DNA of 64,000 nucleotides from CAZEAC01 sp964510065 (GTDB lineage: Bacteria; Bdellovibrionota_C; UBA2361; CAIXSY01). Made by a program: the position numbers and the translations under genes. The notes under the pieces were generated by a model that had not been told where the DNA came from, searched no databases, and saw only the letters and a program-made list of their open reading frames with translations. Of the stretch, positions 41,386 through 50,131 are shown piece after piece. Position 1 is the stretch's first letter. Every line of letters starts with the position of its first letter. The DNA is taken from assembly GCA_964510065.1 (NCBI GenBank), contig CAZEAC010000004.1, forward strand, positions 26,844-90,843. The letters are read 5' to 3'.

Positions 41386-43311
41386 TTATTGCCCTGGAGT
41401 CTGCGCCGTAGTGGGCGAGGTGCTGGCTTGCGCATTCGACTCGATTGGCTTCGGCTGAATCTCAAAAGATTCTCGATACACATAGCGGAAGCGACCCGGT
41501 CCGGCAACAGAGGTGAGCTCTTCAGGCGCGTTAATATCAGCTTCGAATCCAGCGAAGAAAACTATCTGTCCTTTGGCTACTTTTAGATCGGCGTCATACT
41601 CAACCTGAATTAGTGCCTTTGCAGTAATTCGCGCGCGGTTTCCTTTGTATTCGATATAGCTCTTGGTGCTGCCTATGCCTTCAAATATTCCAGCCTCGTT
41701 TTTCTTAAATTCTGCGGCGGTGAGTTCCATATTGTAGAGCCAAGGGGCTTGGGTGGCACCGCGCACAATCTCTTGCGGCGAAAGAGTCGGAGGTGGAGGC
41801 GTGATCAGCTGTCCTCTTGCCCCGGAGATATCCTTGCCCTTTGTTTCGAGAGTAAGTGAGAAGTTTCTGCCGTCGTGTTCAGATGAAAAATTGATTTCAA
41901 CCACAGGAATTATCGGAGGCGGAGTTGCCGCCGGCTGCTTTGAATGGCGCGGGATACTTTTGAGGACCTGTGTTACCTGTTTCTCGATATTGCTCACCTC
42001 GTCATCTGAGTTGGCGAGAAACATAAAGTAGACGACATTCCCAAAAATGAGGACAACGGCGCAAAGGGCGACAAGCGGCAAGACCTCGCGCATGATAAGT
42101 TTTCGCTTCGCCTTCGGCGATGCATCTTCCTCGTCTGTCTCCTCGCCAGACTCGCTGGCAGCGTCGCTAGCTTCCTCGGTGCGTGGTTCCTGCGCGCGTC
42201 GCGCCATTCTTTCGCGAAGCGTCTCCTCTTTCGCTGGAGGTTCAGGCTTTTTCTGCGCTTCCGTTTTTGTTTCCTGCTTTTCGTGAACGGGATCGGCAGT
42301 GGGAGCGGGGACCTCAGCGCTTTTTAAAGACAGATCGTCCTCTTCTTCAGTTAGTGGTGGAACGATACTTTCGACGGCTTCTTTATAATTAGGTTCGACA
42401 AGTGCCGGTTCTTCGACCACTGAGGCGAGTGTGAGATCGAATTCGCTTTTGACTGCGGCGCTATGTACCGCGCTTGCGGACTCTACTTTCGGCTGGAGCG
42501 CGTCTGCTTTCGCAGTTGGTTCAGGTTCTTTCTTTGCGGACGGAGAATCAAGCTCAAGCTGAAGTCCTAATGGCTCCTTGAGCTCCAACACTTTTGAGCC
42601 GCTAGGTTGAACTGCTTTTGGCGCTTCGCTGATCGGAGGCGCGATCTTTCCGAGTACCGGACTTTCAGGCGAATCATCAATGTCATCGAGAAGTGCAAGG
42701 TTTGGCGCCGAATTGTTTTCAGTTGTGGGCTCCAAGCCCGATGCCTTTTTCGCGTCGCTTACTTCTGGCTCGGGGTTCGTGAGATTGGGAAAGAGCTGCT
42801 CGTTGTCTTCGAGCTCGGTTGGTGGGATTTCGTGAGTCTTGATCGGTTTCTGCTCGACTTCCTCGCCGCTATTAAAAAGAATATCGTCGATATCGAGTTG
42901 CAGATTGCTGGAGCTTGACTCGACTGTCTCGGCGACAGGCTTATCATCAGGATTGTCTTGCTGCGGTTCGCCGAAACTAAGTTCAAGATCGATCTCCGCG
43001 TCGTTATTTTGCTCTTGAGGTGGGAGGTCAGTTGCCTGCGGTCGAACCAGCAGGACTTTCGCTCCAGCAGCCTTTAATTTTTCATAACAAGTTGTGACTT
43101 TCTCTTCGGATTCGGATTGAAGAATGGTAAGTGGTGCATCGGTAAGAAATCGGCGCACCTCGTCCACCGGGAATTCGAGATCGGCGACAAACGTTCCTTT
43201 GAGCGTTTGCAAAGTCTTTGCCGAGCCGTCGACCGGGCCCTGAAATATCAATTCAAAATATTTGCGTTCCTCACTCACAAGACGAAGACTCCCGCGGCGT
43301 AATCCCTCCAA
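41386..43311 (-). CDS. Large acidic single-pass membrane protein
   Basis: The 641-residue protein has three parts. An N-terminal domain of about 95 residues ends in CYEKLKAAGAKVLLVRPQ, resembling the C-terminal domain of ribosomal L7/L12. Then come about 300 residues that are Glu/Pro/Ser-rich and disordered. A basic flank leads to one membrane segment (LPLVALCAVVLIFGNVVYFMFL, about residues 413-432), and a C-terminal beta-rich domain of about 180 residues would lie in the periplasm. I do not recognise a family. It may link cytoplasm and envelope. Confidence 0.7.
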   Translation of the reverse strand: MEGLRRGSLRLVSEERKYFELIFQGPVDGSAKTLQTLKGTFVADLEFPVDEVRRFLTDAPLTILQSESEEKVTTCYEKLKAAGAKVLLVRPQATDLPPQEQNNDAEIDLELSFGEPQQDNPDDKPVAETVESSSSNLQLDIDDILFNSGEEVEQKPIKTHEIPPTELEDNEQLFPNLTNPEPEVSDAKKASGLEPTTENNSAPNLALLDDIDDSPESPVLGKIAPPISEAPKAVQPSGSKVLELKEPLGLQLELDSPSAKKEPEPTAKADALQPKVESASAVHSAAVKSEFDLTLASVVEEPALVEPNYKEAVESIVPPLTEEEDDLSLKSAEVPAPTADPVHEKQETKTEAQKKPEPPAKEETLRERMARRAQEPRTEEASDAASESGEETDEEDASPKAKRKLIMREVLPLVALCAVVLIFGNVVYFMFLANSDDEVSNIEKQVTQVLKSIPRHSKQPAATPPPIIPVVEINFSSEHDGRNFSLTLETKGKDISGARGQLITPPPPTLSPQEIVRGATQAPWLYNMELTAAEFKKNEAGIFEGIGSTKSYIEYKGNRARITAKALIQVEYDADLKVAKGQIVFFAGFEADINAPEELTSVAGPGRFRYVYRESFEIQPKPIESNAQASTSPTTAQTPGQ

Positions 43312-43414
43312 TACTTAAGAGTTTTTCGGATCAATTTAAGAACTTCTTGATAGCGAAGCCCGTTTCTTGGGGAAAAGCAGGCAACTTTATTGCGATTTTA
43401 ACGAACAGTAGTTG

Positions 43415-44518
43415 ATGATAAATGAAGACTTAATTGAAAGTGGCGTACGAGCGATTCTTTCTGCTGACCGATCCTACCAACTGCCCAGTATTACAGAGGA
43501 AAATCTGGAGCAGCTTAGGGCTTCGAGGCCTTTTCGGGAGGCTAAGGAGAAGCTCATTTGGCTCGATAAACGGGGTATTGGGGTGCTTGGGCTTCAAGAC
43601 CGGCGTTACCCGGAGCTACTCAAGCGGATTTATGACCCGCCCAAGCTACTTTATTACCGTGGCCGCGTTGAGCTTCTTGGCACGGCGCCTGCGATTGCCG
43701 TGGTCGGATCGCGCACAGCCGACCCGATCGGCCTGAAGACCGCGCGCGAAATTTCAAGCGAGCTCGCGCATCGCGGAAATTGCGTGGTGAGTGGCCTTGC
43801 CCTCGGTATTGATGCCGCCGCGCATCAAGGGGTGCTTGGTGCGACTGCGAGCGGAGCTTTAACGATTGCGGTGCTTGGAAACGGGCTGTCGAGAATCTAT
43901 CCATCGAGCAACGCTAGACTCGCTGAAGAGCTTCTTGAGGCGGGAGCGCTTATCATTTCCCAGTTTGATTATGAGGTTCCGCCATATCCGGCTAATTTTC
44001 TAAACAGAAATCGAGTGATCGCCGGTCTTTCGTATGGCGTATTAATAGTACAGGCGGCACTTCGCAGTGGTTCCCTTGTCACGGCGCGTTACGCGCTCGA
44101 AGAGGGGCGCGAAGTTATGGCGATTCCGGGCTCGATTTATGAAAAGCGCCATTCCGGCTGCCTTGAACTGCTTCGGAATGGCGCAACTCTCGTTCGCTCA
44201 GTAGATGATATTCTTGAGGCGCTTCCCGATCTTCGGAGTACACGGATGGCGCCCATGGCGGATGCAGGAGCGAGACTCCCGACCGCGCTCTTGCGGATTG
44301 TGCAGAAGCTTCGTGATTGCGAATCGCTCGCGATTTCTGAGTTTGTTGATAAAGACTGTTCGCGAATGGATGTGGAAGCGTCAATTCTCGAGCTTGAACT
44401 TTCAGGCGCGCTTGAAAGGCTTCCTGGAAATCGAGTCACGCTTACGGTTTCTGGTAGATCCCAATGTAAGCAAGCCAGGGGCGATGAAGCGGGATTCCCG
44501 CCGGCGGATAAAAATTGA
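43415..44518 (+). CDS. dprA: DNA-processing protein A
   Basis: DprA loads RecA on single-stranded DNA during natural transformation. The Rossmann-fold core is clear: VGSR at about residue 96, SGLALGIDAAAHQGVL, YPSSN, ANFLNRNRVIAGLS and GSLVTARYALEEGREV. The C-terminal winged-helix part (about 285-350) is present. I use ATG 43415 (MINEDLIESG) instead of a TTG three bases earlier. The 3' end overlaps the convergent methyltransferase gene by 77 bases. Confidence 0.93.
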   Translation: MINEDLIESGVRAILSADRSYQLPSITEENLEQLRASRPFREAKEKLIWLDKRGIGVLGLQDRRYPELLKRIYDPPKLLYYRGRVELLGTAPAIAVVGSRTADPIGLKTAREISSELAHRGNCVVSGLALGIDAAAHQGVLGATASGALTIAVLGNGLSRIYPSSNARLAEELLEAGALIISQFDYEVPPYPANFLNRNRVIAGLSYGVLIVQAALRSGSLVTARYALEEGREVMAIPGSIYEKRHSGCLELLRNGATLVRSVDDILEALPDLRSTRMAPMADAGARLPTALLRIVQKLRDCESLAISEFVDKDCSRMDVEASILELELSGALERLPGNRVTLTVSGRSQCKQARGDEAGFPPADKN

Positions 44519-45047
44519 TTCCATGTTGAATCAGCTCCTCGCGACGAGTGAGTGATGGGAAGGCATTTCTCGCGCTTTCGAAGGTGAAAAGCTGCTTATG
44601 GTAGGGATTAAATCCCTTGGTCTCATTGAGCGGGACCGAGTAGACAAGAAAACCACCTGATCGGAGACACCGAAATACCATCTCTTCGTAGCGCGCGAGG
44701 TCCGGCAAATGCTCGACGGTTTCAAAAGAAACGAGTACATCGCATTCGTCGGTGAGTGCATAGAGATCGCTAACCCGGTGCTGAATTTTGGGCGACGAAT
44801 AGTGTTTCCTTGCGTACTCAATGGCGGCTGTGGAACAATCTACTGCCAAGACGCTCTGTGCGACCATGGCAAGGATAAAGCTTCCGTATCCCGAACCGCA
44901 GGCTGTATCTATTACCTGCTTTTTTTCACAACGAAGCAGCGCCAAGTTGTATCGTGCAATATGTTTACATACGTTTCCCAGATCGGTGAGTCCCGGAACA
45001 GCGCGTTCTTCTTTGCCTTCCTCGGTTCCTATTACTGGGTCTTGCAT
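44442..45047 (-). CDS. SAM-dependent methyltransferase
   Basis: A class I methyltransferase of 201 residues. Motif I is VIDTACGSGYGSF, motif II ends in AVDCS, motif IV is CDVLVSFETVEHL and motif VI is LRSGGFLVYSVPLNE. The pattern resembles enzymes that modify small molecules or polysaccharide building blocks. It lies downstream of, and overlaps by 16 bases, a glycosyltransferase-like gene, so both may modify one glycan. The 3' end overlaps dprA. Confidence 0.85.
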   Translation of the reverse strand: MQDPVIGTEEGKEERAVPGLTDLGNVCKHIARYNLALLRCEKKQVIDTACGSGYGSFILAMVAQSVLAVDCSTAAIEYARKHYSSPKIQHRVSDLYALTDECDVLVSFETVEHLPDLARYEEMVFRCLRSGGFLVYSVPLNETKGFNPYHKQLFTFESARNAFPSLTRREELIQHGINFYPPAGIPLHRPWLAYIGIYQKP

Positions 45048-45931
45048 GCAAGTGCCTCTTCACAAATGATTCCGTCGTGTCTCGCTAATAATTGAATTAG
45101 CTCCTGATAGCGTCCCGCGGTGGCGAGCTTTTCAAGTTCCGGTTCTTGCAGGATCTCAAAACTTCTTCCGACCGCCAAGTTTGTGAGCGAGGGGCCCCAT
45201 TTTGCTTTGAAGCGTTCGGTAAAAAGCGCGCAACGAGCTGCGCTTTCGTCGGTGCTCTCGACGCCCCAGGTGGAGCGGCCATTAAAATGAAGTACCCATG
45301 AATTCGAGGCGTAACACGCATCAAAACCGTGTAGAATTGCGCGCAAGCAGTAGTCATTATCTTCGGCGCCGCCTCTGCCAAAACGTTCGTCGAGGAGGCC
45401 GACTTTGCTGTAGACGGAGTAGGGAATCTTTATGCAGAAAAATGGTAGACTGACCACCTTGAGAAACCCGGAAGGGGCCTGTTGAATCTTCGCCGCCATT
45501 CGTTCAACTTCGCCGGGATGAGTGAGGTACTGTTCCAGTGTCACCACGTTGGTGAACTCTACTCGTTCGCTTTTACTACGGACTTCTACATTGGAAAGAG
45601 GGGAGAGTAGTGCTGGCGCGGTGACGGCGCGGAGAGGATCAAGCCAGCCTTTGGTGAAAATCAGATCATTATTTAGAAAGACAAGATCTTCTTTCAACTC
45701 GGCGGCGCGGCGAAGTATTTGGTTTACGTTTGCCGCGAAGCTCAGTGGTACTTCATTCCGGAGCACTTGGATTGCAGAGTGCGCAACGCACCAGGCCGGA
45801 TCGGACGATCCGTCGTTGTCGATAAGGTAGAATTGGTCGGCGGTTCCAAGTGCGGTGCTCAAGAAGAAGGAATCGAGCGCGTATGGCGTAAATGCCGTCG
45901 AGCCCCTGGTAGTAACCATTCCAAAAATCAT
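45032..45931 (-). CDS. Family-2-type glycosyltransferase
   Basis: The 299-residue product has the GT-A fold of family 2: YLIDNDGSSDPAW near the start, the LVFLNNDLIFTKGWLDPL segment with a DxD-like NND, and GGAEDNDYCLRA with the ED motif typical of the acceptor site. The C-terminal 60 residues are helical. It lies between tRNA-His and the methyltransferase. Donor and acceptor are unknown. No membrane anchor is seen. Confidence 0.82.
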   Translation of the reverse strand: MIFGMVTTRGSTAFTPYALDSFFLSTALGTADQFYLIDNDGSSDPAWCVAHSAIQVLRNEVPLSFAANVNQILRRAAELKEDLVFLNNDLIFTKGWLDPLRAVTAPALLSPLSNVEVRSKSERVEFTNVVTLEQYLTHPGEVERMAAKIQQAPSGFLKVVSLPFFCIKIPYSVYSKVGLLDERFGRGGAEDNDYCLRAILHGFDACYASNSWVLHFNGRSTWGVESTDESAARCALFTERFKAKWGPSLTNLAVGRSFEILQEPELEKLATAGRYQELIQLLARHDGIICEEALACKTQ

Positions 45932-46087
45932 TGCGTACTTTATATGATAGTCGTCTAAGCTTTAGATCGAGAGAAAGCCAAAATATCTTGCGTTGATTTC
46001 GGTAGTTGGGCACCCACTTGAATTTGTTGGCATTTTAGTCCAAACTTGCCCCTCGTTTTTTGGTTTTCTTGGTTGTTCTCGGATTGT

Positions 46088-46164
46088 GGTGGCTGTAGCT
46101 CAGTTGGTAGAGCTCCGGATTGTGGTTCCGGCTGTCGTGGGTTCGAGCCCCATCAGCCACCCCA
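46088..46164 (+). tRNA. tRNA-His (GTG)
   Basis: The sequence folds into a complete cloverleaf. The acceptor stem GTGGCTG pairs with CAGCCAC, and the anticodon stem CCGGA-TTGTGGT-TCCGG presents anticodon GTG. The extra 5' G (46088) faces the discriminator C (46161), the hallmark of tRNA-His. The D-loop TAGCTCAGTTGGTAGA and the T-arm GGGTTCGAGCCCC fragment are standard, and CCA is encoded. The mobile island starts just downstream, so this gene is the probable attachment locus. Confidence 0.97.
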
Positions 46165-46178
46165 TTCATACCCGCATC

Positions 46179-46387
46179 AGATGCACGAGATGCAGGTTTG
46201 TGATTTGACCTTCAGATTTCCCTGAAAAACCCCTTACTCTATTAATATTGTTAGCCTTCCAGGGTGTCGGCGTTGCATCTCAGATTTTTGAGAAGTGCCT
46301 CGACATTTCAGGAAATGTCAGACTTTGGATGCAAAAGAGATGCATTTGCATCTTGGGGTGTTTTGAAAAGTGGGTGCAAGAGATGCA
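46179..46387. repeat. Cluster of AGATGCA sites, probable integrase arm sites
   Basis: Seven copies of (A/G)GATGCA occur in 209 bases: 46179-46185, 46188-46194, 46274-46280 (reverse), 46327-46333, 46338-46344, 46347-46353 (reverse) and 46381-46387. Chance would give far less than one. A perfect inverted repeat GACATTT-CAGG-AAATGTC lies in the same span, near 46301-46318. Clustered short sites next to the attachment locus are typical of tyrosine-integrase arm or excisionase binding. No gene is seen in the 225 bases between tRNA and the repressor gene. Confidence 0.7.
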
Positions 46388-46390
46388 AGG

Positions 46391-46939
46391 TTATTCTTTA
46401 GCTTTGCCACCGTATGATTTTGGTAGCTTCTCACGCAGCATCTCAAACTCTTCATGAGTAAGAGACAGTTCAACTTCAAAACCCTCTTGTTTGTTCTGCT
46501 CAGCATCGAGCAGCTTGCTTTTTAGAGAGTTGCGAATAGCAACCTCAGTCTCATCAACCGTGCGTCTCGGGGTATGCACTTGGGTGTAAACATCCCAGAT
46601 GTCAGCCAGTGAGGTTTTAGGGTTGTTTTTAAGACCATCAGGGATGACACCCCAGAACTGCTTATCATCAGGAAACACGCATACAAAGTCTTTAACTACA
46701 GACCGCATACGGTTCTTATCAAGATGAGGTTTTGAGCTGTCTCTCGTTAGCTCAAAGAAGAAGAACTGAACGAGCCTATCTATGACGTTTGCAGAGGGTA
46801 TGATCTGAGGCTGGTTCACTAGCCTCGACAGGGCGTTCTTGTCACAGCCGCTTTTCTCCGAGATCTCTCGAAGTGGGTACCTCCTACCTTCCTTAGCCTC
46901 TATTTTATCTATTAGTTTCAATAGGTTAAATCGTATCAT
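46391..46939 (-). CDS. Phage-repressor-like helix-turn-helix protein
   Basis: The N-terminal 75 residues look like a Cro/C1-type domain (LLKLIDKIEAKEGRRYPLREISEKSGCDKNALSRLVNQP). The C-terminal 105 residues are charged, helical and unassigned. It is divergent from the AlpA-like gene with a palindrome in between, like the control gene of a prophage or integrative element. It probably represses the integration genes. Confidence 0.75.
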   Translation of the reverse strand: MIRFNLLKLIDKIEAKEGRRYPLREISEKSGCDKNALSRLVNQPQIIPSANVIDRLVQFFFFELTRDSSKPHLDKNRMRSVVKDFVCVFPDDKQFWGVIPDGLKNNPKTSLADIWDVYTQVHTPRRTVDETEVAIRNSLKSKLLDAEQNKQEGFEVELSLTHEEFEMLREKLPKSYGGKAKE

Positions 46940-46976
46940 AAAACCTCAAAATACTAAAACAACGTCTTGACAGAAC

Positions 46977-46992
46977 GTACCATATCTGATAC
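46977..46992. promoter_or_regulatory. Imperfect palindrome, candidate repressor operator
   Basis: GTACCATATCTGATAC is a 16-base imperfect palindrome, 12 of 16 positions symmetric. It lies within the divergent promoter region, downstream of TTGACA (46967-46972) and next to TATTATAAT, which can serve as a -10 on either strand. It is a plausible operator of the divergently encoded repressor. Confidence 0.55.
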
Positions 46993-47108
46993 TATTATAA
47001 TATGAAGGGTTGATGATTAGTCAATAAGTAATCAGCCCTTCAAGGCATATATTACCCAATAACGGTATTTTATGTCAAACGCTTAATAGGTTTTATGGGG
47101 TTTGTAGT

Positions 47109-47300
47109 ATGAGCACCAAAGAGATCGTAGGTTCTGAGTTAATCACCGCTGAAGATGCAGCATTAATGCTTTCAATGTCTGTGAATGCATTTCGCATCCT
47201 CGTTCACCGTTACGGTAGCAAAGTCAAAAAAGTCAGATTCGGTAAGCGTCGAACGCTCTATTACCGTTCGAGCATTCTTGCGCTTTTGCAAGAGTGTTAA
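47109..47300 (+). CDS. AlpA/excisionase-like DNA-binding protein
   Basis: The 63-residue product is one winged helix: LITAEDAALMLSMSVNAFRILVHRYG, then VRFGKRRTLYYRSSILALLQE, the typical HTH_17 pattern where the second half reads out as wing and last helix. Such proteins promote excision or activate the integrase. It lies directly upstream of the integrase. Confidence 0.8.
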   Translation: MSTKEIVGSELITAEDAALMLSMSVNAFRILVHRYGSKVKKVRFGKRRTLYYRSSILALLQEC

Positions 47301-47342
47301 TCGCTCACAGGTTTTTGGTTGTTCTTTTTTGAGGTTGTTATC

Positions 47343-48416
47343 ATGAGTATTAAGCAGATCACAGACGGTAAGAAAGTTAGGTATGACGTTCAGGTATCAA
47401 GAGTACATCCTATCACCAAGAAGCGAGAGTTCCTTCGCCGACGTGCTGATACCAAATGGGAAGCACAGCAGCTTGAAAGAGATCTACACCTCGAACTGAA
47501 AGCAAAACAGTCCGGTATTCAACTTCCGACATGGGGTCAGCTTGTTGCTGCATACGAAGCGCAGTGTCTCGTTGATAAAGCAGCTTCAACCAAGCACAAC
47601 GAACTCTCGATCTTGAGTCACCATGCAAACCCTGTGCTTCACCTGAAACTGGTGAATCAGATCACTGATGCCGATGTTCGAGAGATTATCAATCGCATCG
47701 ACCCTGAACGATCATTGAGCTTGAAGCACAATGTCCGAAAGTGCTTAGCAAACGTCTTCAACTATGCAGTTGAGTGCAGATACATCAACGATAACCCCTG
47801 CAGACGTATCAAGCTTGGAAAGATTCCAGAGCCATCGCTGAACATTCTCACCGACCAGCAGATCAAGATCTTTCTCAGAAGAGCTGAAGAGAGTGGTCTT
47901 GAATGGTTTCCAATCTGGTCAATCGCTATTCACACAGGTCTGAGAAGCGGTGAGTTAATCGCTCTTCGCTACAAGCATCTTGAGCACAGTGAAGGTAAAC
48001 CGATCATTCGAGTTCAGGAGAACTATACAAAACAAGGAGGATATCAACCGTTCACGAAGAACAAACAGATTAGAACAGTGCCGATGAATAAAGAAGTTCA
48101 GCGCATCGTTGAACTGCTCAAAGCTTCAAATCCAAACAACTGCAGCCCAGACGATTTTGTTCTGCCCCGAATACCTACTTGGTTTCAGGGTGATGCTGCA
48201 AAAGACCTGAGAGCGTTTCTTAAAGGGTGTGGTCTACCCGTCATTCGATTTCATGATCTGCGTGCCTGCTTTATCAGTCAGTGCTTACTGAAAGGTGTTC
48301 AGCCTTCAGTAGTAATGAAGATTGTAGGCCATGCGGACATGAAGACCATGATGCGGTACTGCAGACACACCGGAGTCGATGTGCTTGGTCAGACTGATGT
48401 CTTGGATTTTTCGTAA
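47343..48416 (+). CDS. int: Tyrosine-type integrase
   Basis: The 357-residue product has the phage-integrase catalytic residues R201 (HTGLRSGELIAL), H304 and R307 (HDLRACF), H330 (VGHADMK) and the nucleophile Y339 (MMRYCRHTG). An N-terminal SAM-like core-binding domain spans about residues 55-165. I start at ATG 47343, since an upstream TTG adds only a hydrophobic MFFFEVVI. It should carry out integration at the adjacent tRNA-His. Confidence 0.93.
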   Translation: MSIKQITDGKKVRYDVQVSRVHPITKKREFLRRRADTKWEAQQLERDLHLELKAKQSGIQLPTWGQLVAAYEAQCLVDKAASTKHNELSILSHHANPVLHLKLVNQITDADVREIINRIDPERSLSLKHNVRKCLANVFNYAVECRYINDNPCRRIKLGKIPEPSLNILTDQQIKIFLRRAEESGLEWFPIWSIAIHTGLRSGELIALRYKHLEHSEGKPIIRVQENYTKQGGYQPFTKNKQIRTVPMNKEVQRIVELLKASNPNNCSPDDFVLPRIPTWFQGDAAKDLRAFLKGCGLPVIRFHDLRACFISQCLLKGVQPSVVMKIVGHADMKTMMRYCRHTGVDVLGQTDVLDFS

Positions 48417-48437
48417 CATTAATATTGGAGAAATAAA

Positions 48438-48959
48438 ATGAAGACCATCGACATAAATCTAGCCGATCTCATCCGTTTGTTTAACGGAGCGAACATTGGT
48501 GAGTCCCACTATGAGGAGCAGCAACGTACGAATCCAAATGGAAGAGTTACGTCTGTGACCCCAACGCCAGAGTTCAATAGGCTGCGCCCTTTTGAACGAA
48601 ACATCGACAAGCTTGATGAGCAATCGACGTTACTTTGGCATATCAAGAAAAAGCACAAGAAAGACTTGGCATTGCAGGCATTGGCAAAAGAAGTTCGAGA
48701 GACCAGCCAAAATCTCGATCGGTTGATAGCTGCAATCAAGGTCGCAAAAGATGATTCGGAACGCACATCGTTGCAAGAGCAGTTTCAAGCCACACGGGAC
48801 AGAAACTACGCTCTAATCGACGAAGGTGCTCTGAAGATATTTGGCGACTGCGGCTTTGGAGGTGCTTTCTCGGAAGCAATCCAAAAGCATCTCGCAAAAC
48901 TTTTCGTCACCGGAAAACTTAAAGGCCCGATGATGTGCGCTACTGCAGTTCGGAGGTAA
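48438..48959 (+). CDS. Island protein of unknown function
   Basis: The 173-residue product is mostly charged helix with a coiled-coil core (roughly residues 68-125). A glycine-rich segment GDCGFGGAFSEAIQ precedes the end. It is 21 bases after the integrase stop and has a strong terminator just behind it, so it is the last gene of the integrase unit. I do not recognise the family. Confidence 0.7.
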   Translation: MKTIDINLADLIRLFNGANIGESHYEEQQRTNPNGRVTSVTPTPEFNRLRPFERNIDKLDEQSTLLWHIKKKHKKDLALQALAKEVRETSQNLDRLIAAIKVAKDDSERTSLQEQFQATRDRNYALIDEGALKIFGDCGFGGAFSEAIQKHLAKLFVTGKLKGPMMCATAVRR

Positions 48960-48967
48960 CTGACTAC

Positions 48968-48990
48968 ATGGACACGGATGTCCATTTTTA
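48968..48990 (+). terminator. Perfect hairpin with T-run
   Basis: ATGGACA-CGGA-TGTCCAT (48968-48985) is followed by TTTTT. The stem is perfect, with seven pairs. It lies nine bases behind the previous stop and 70 bases before the replication gene, so it may act as terminator or as part of a replication origin. Confidence 0.75.
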
Positions 48991-49060
48991 CCTGAAATAC
49001 ATCACCCCTCTGTATAAATACTGTACATAAATAATCTGCTTTCAAGAGGTTTTCCGCTCC

Positions 49061-49837
49061 ATGTACGACATGACAAAGCTAAAGACGAGAAGTCGCCTCG
49101 AGAGAGAGAACGAGAGAAATCCAAATGATGAGCGACTTCAGATTTACGACGCCATTCAGCAAGCTGTGGCCACCATTAAGCCGTGGGGCTTGGTAACTAT
49201 AACTACGACCACTCCCATCTACGATTTACTATTCTTTGAAGGTTTGGTGCGGCGCTTCCACCATCAGATACATCGATCCGTGCTTGGAATGAGAAAGAAC
49301 AGCAGAGTTCCAATGCTTACTATTCTTGAAAGGAATAAGAAGGGGGTGTTGCATGCACATATTCTGATTGGGCATGTCCAAGGGGAGAAGCGAGAGCAAG
49401 ATGCAACAACCTTCAGGCACTTCCTTCAAAAGCAGATCTTTCCGTCAGTTGTGCGGGTGCTAGGAAGGCTTACATACGGGGTCGGAAAACAGAACGACCT
49501 ACGACTTGACGATGAAGATTTCGTTAGCACTAAGCAGCATACAAAGCACAGCGATCAGGATAAGACTTTTTTGCTCAAGGTATCTGGTCAGCCACGCTTA
49601 AAGGTAAAAGTTGGCAAGATTGGAACGAATGATATTCGGGCTGTATACGACCCCGTTAGATTGGTTGATTACCTTCTCAAAGGCATGCGCATTAATAACT
49701 TCTACGTAGCATGGCTTGCTTCTGATCTTGATTTTAGTGGTTCAGTTGATTCGAGACATCCAGAACGTCCGAATCATCCAGAATCAAAAATGGTACGGCA
49801 TCATACTCAATCCAAAGTACCTCTCAAGGTTCCATAG
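49061..49837 (+). CDS. HUH-type replication/relaxase-like protein
   Basis: The 258-residue product has an HxH motif, H98-A-H100, in VLHAHILIG and a Y204-x-x-K207 motif in DYLLKG, the arrangement of HUH endonucleases in rolling-circle replication and mobilisation proteins. Such enzymes nick one DNA strand and stay linked to it through the tyrosine. It resembles the replication proteins of inoviruses and small integrative elements. The palindrome just upstream could be its origin. A terminator follows. Confidence 0.68.
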   Translation: MYDMTKLKTRSRLERENERNPNDERLQIYDAIQQAVATIKPWGLVTITTTTPIYDLLFFEGLVRRFHHQIHRSVLGMRKNSRVPMLTILERNKKGVLHAHILIGHVQGEKREQDATTFRHFLQKQIFPSVVRVLGRLTYGVGKQNDLRLDDEDFVSTKQHTKHSDQDKTFLLKVSGQPRLKVKVGKIGTNDIRAVYDPVRLVDYLLKGMRINNFYVAWLASDLDFSGSVDSRHPERPNHPESKMVRHHTQSKVPLKVP

Positions 49838-49873
49838 AACGTGAGTTAGTGGATTGAGGCAGAATATTTTTTC

Positions 49874-49904
49874 AAAGGCCTAAGAGCCTTGATGGCCTTT
49901 TATT
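49874..49904 (+). terminator. Terminator after the replication gene
   Basis: AAAGGCC (49874-49880) pairs with GGCCTTT (49894-49900) around a 13-base loop and runs into TTTTATTG. The remaining bases to 50131 hold no gene I can support. Confidence 0.75.
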
Positions 49905-50131
49905 GTCTAAGATCTGATAAAAGAGTAGATGACAGGGTAATAGACAGAGCCATTACAGAGATTCCAAGAGCCATACAGCAACCTCACCTTGCTCCACATC
50001 GGCAGATCGTTTCCATAGCGCATTAGGCTTTATCCAAGCCAGAAGCTAAAGCCTCCAGAATAACTGCCGCCCAAGTTACTCCTCCTTATAAATACACAAT
50101 AGATACATGTACCCCTTTAAGGAGAGCACTG

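Noticed and set aside
46179..46387. CRISPR array
   Set aside because: The AGATGCA sites are short, occur in both directions and have irregular spacing, unlike CRISPR repeats. No cas gene is in the window.
48968..48985. Double-strand origin of the HUH replication protein
   Set aside because: The hairpin is followed by a T-run and lies directly behind a stop codon, so a terminator explains it better. I keep origin only as an option.
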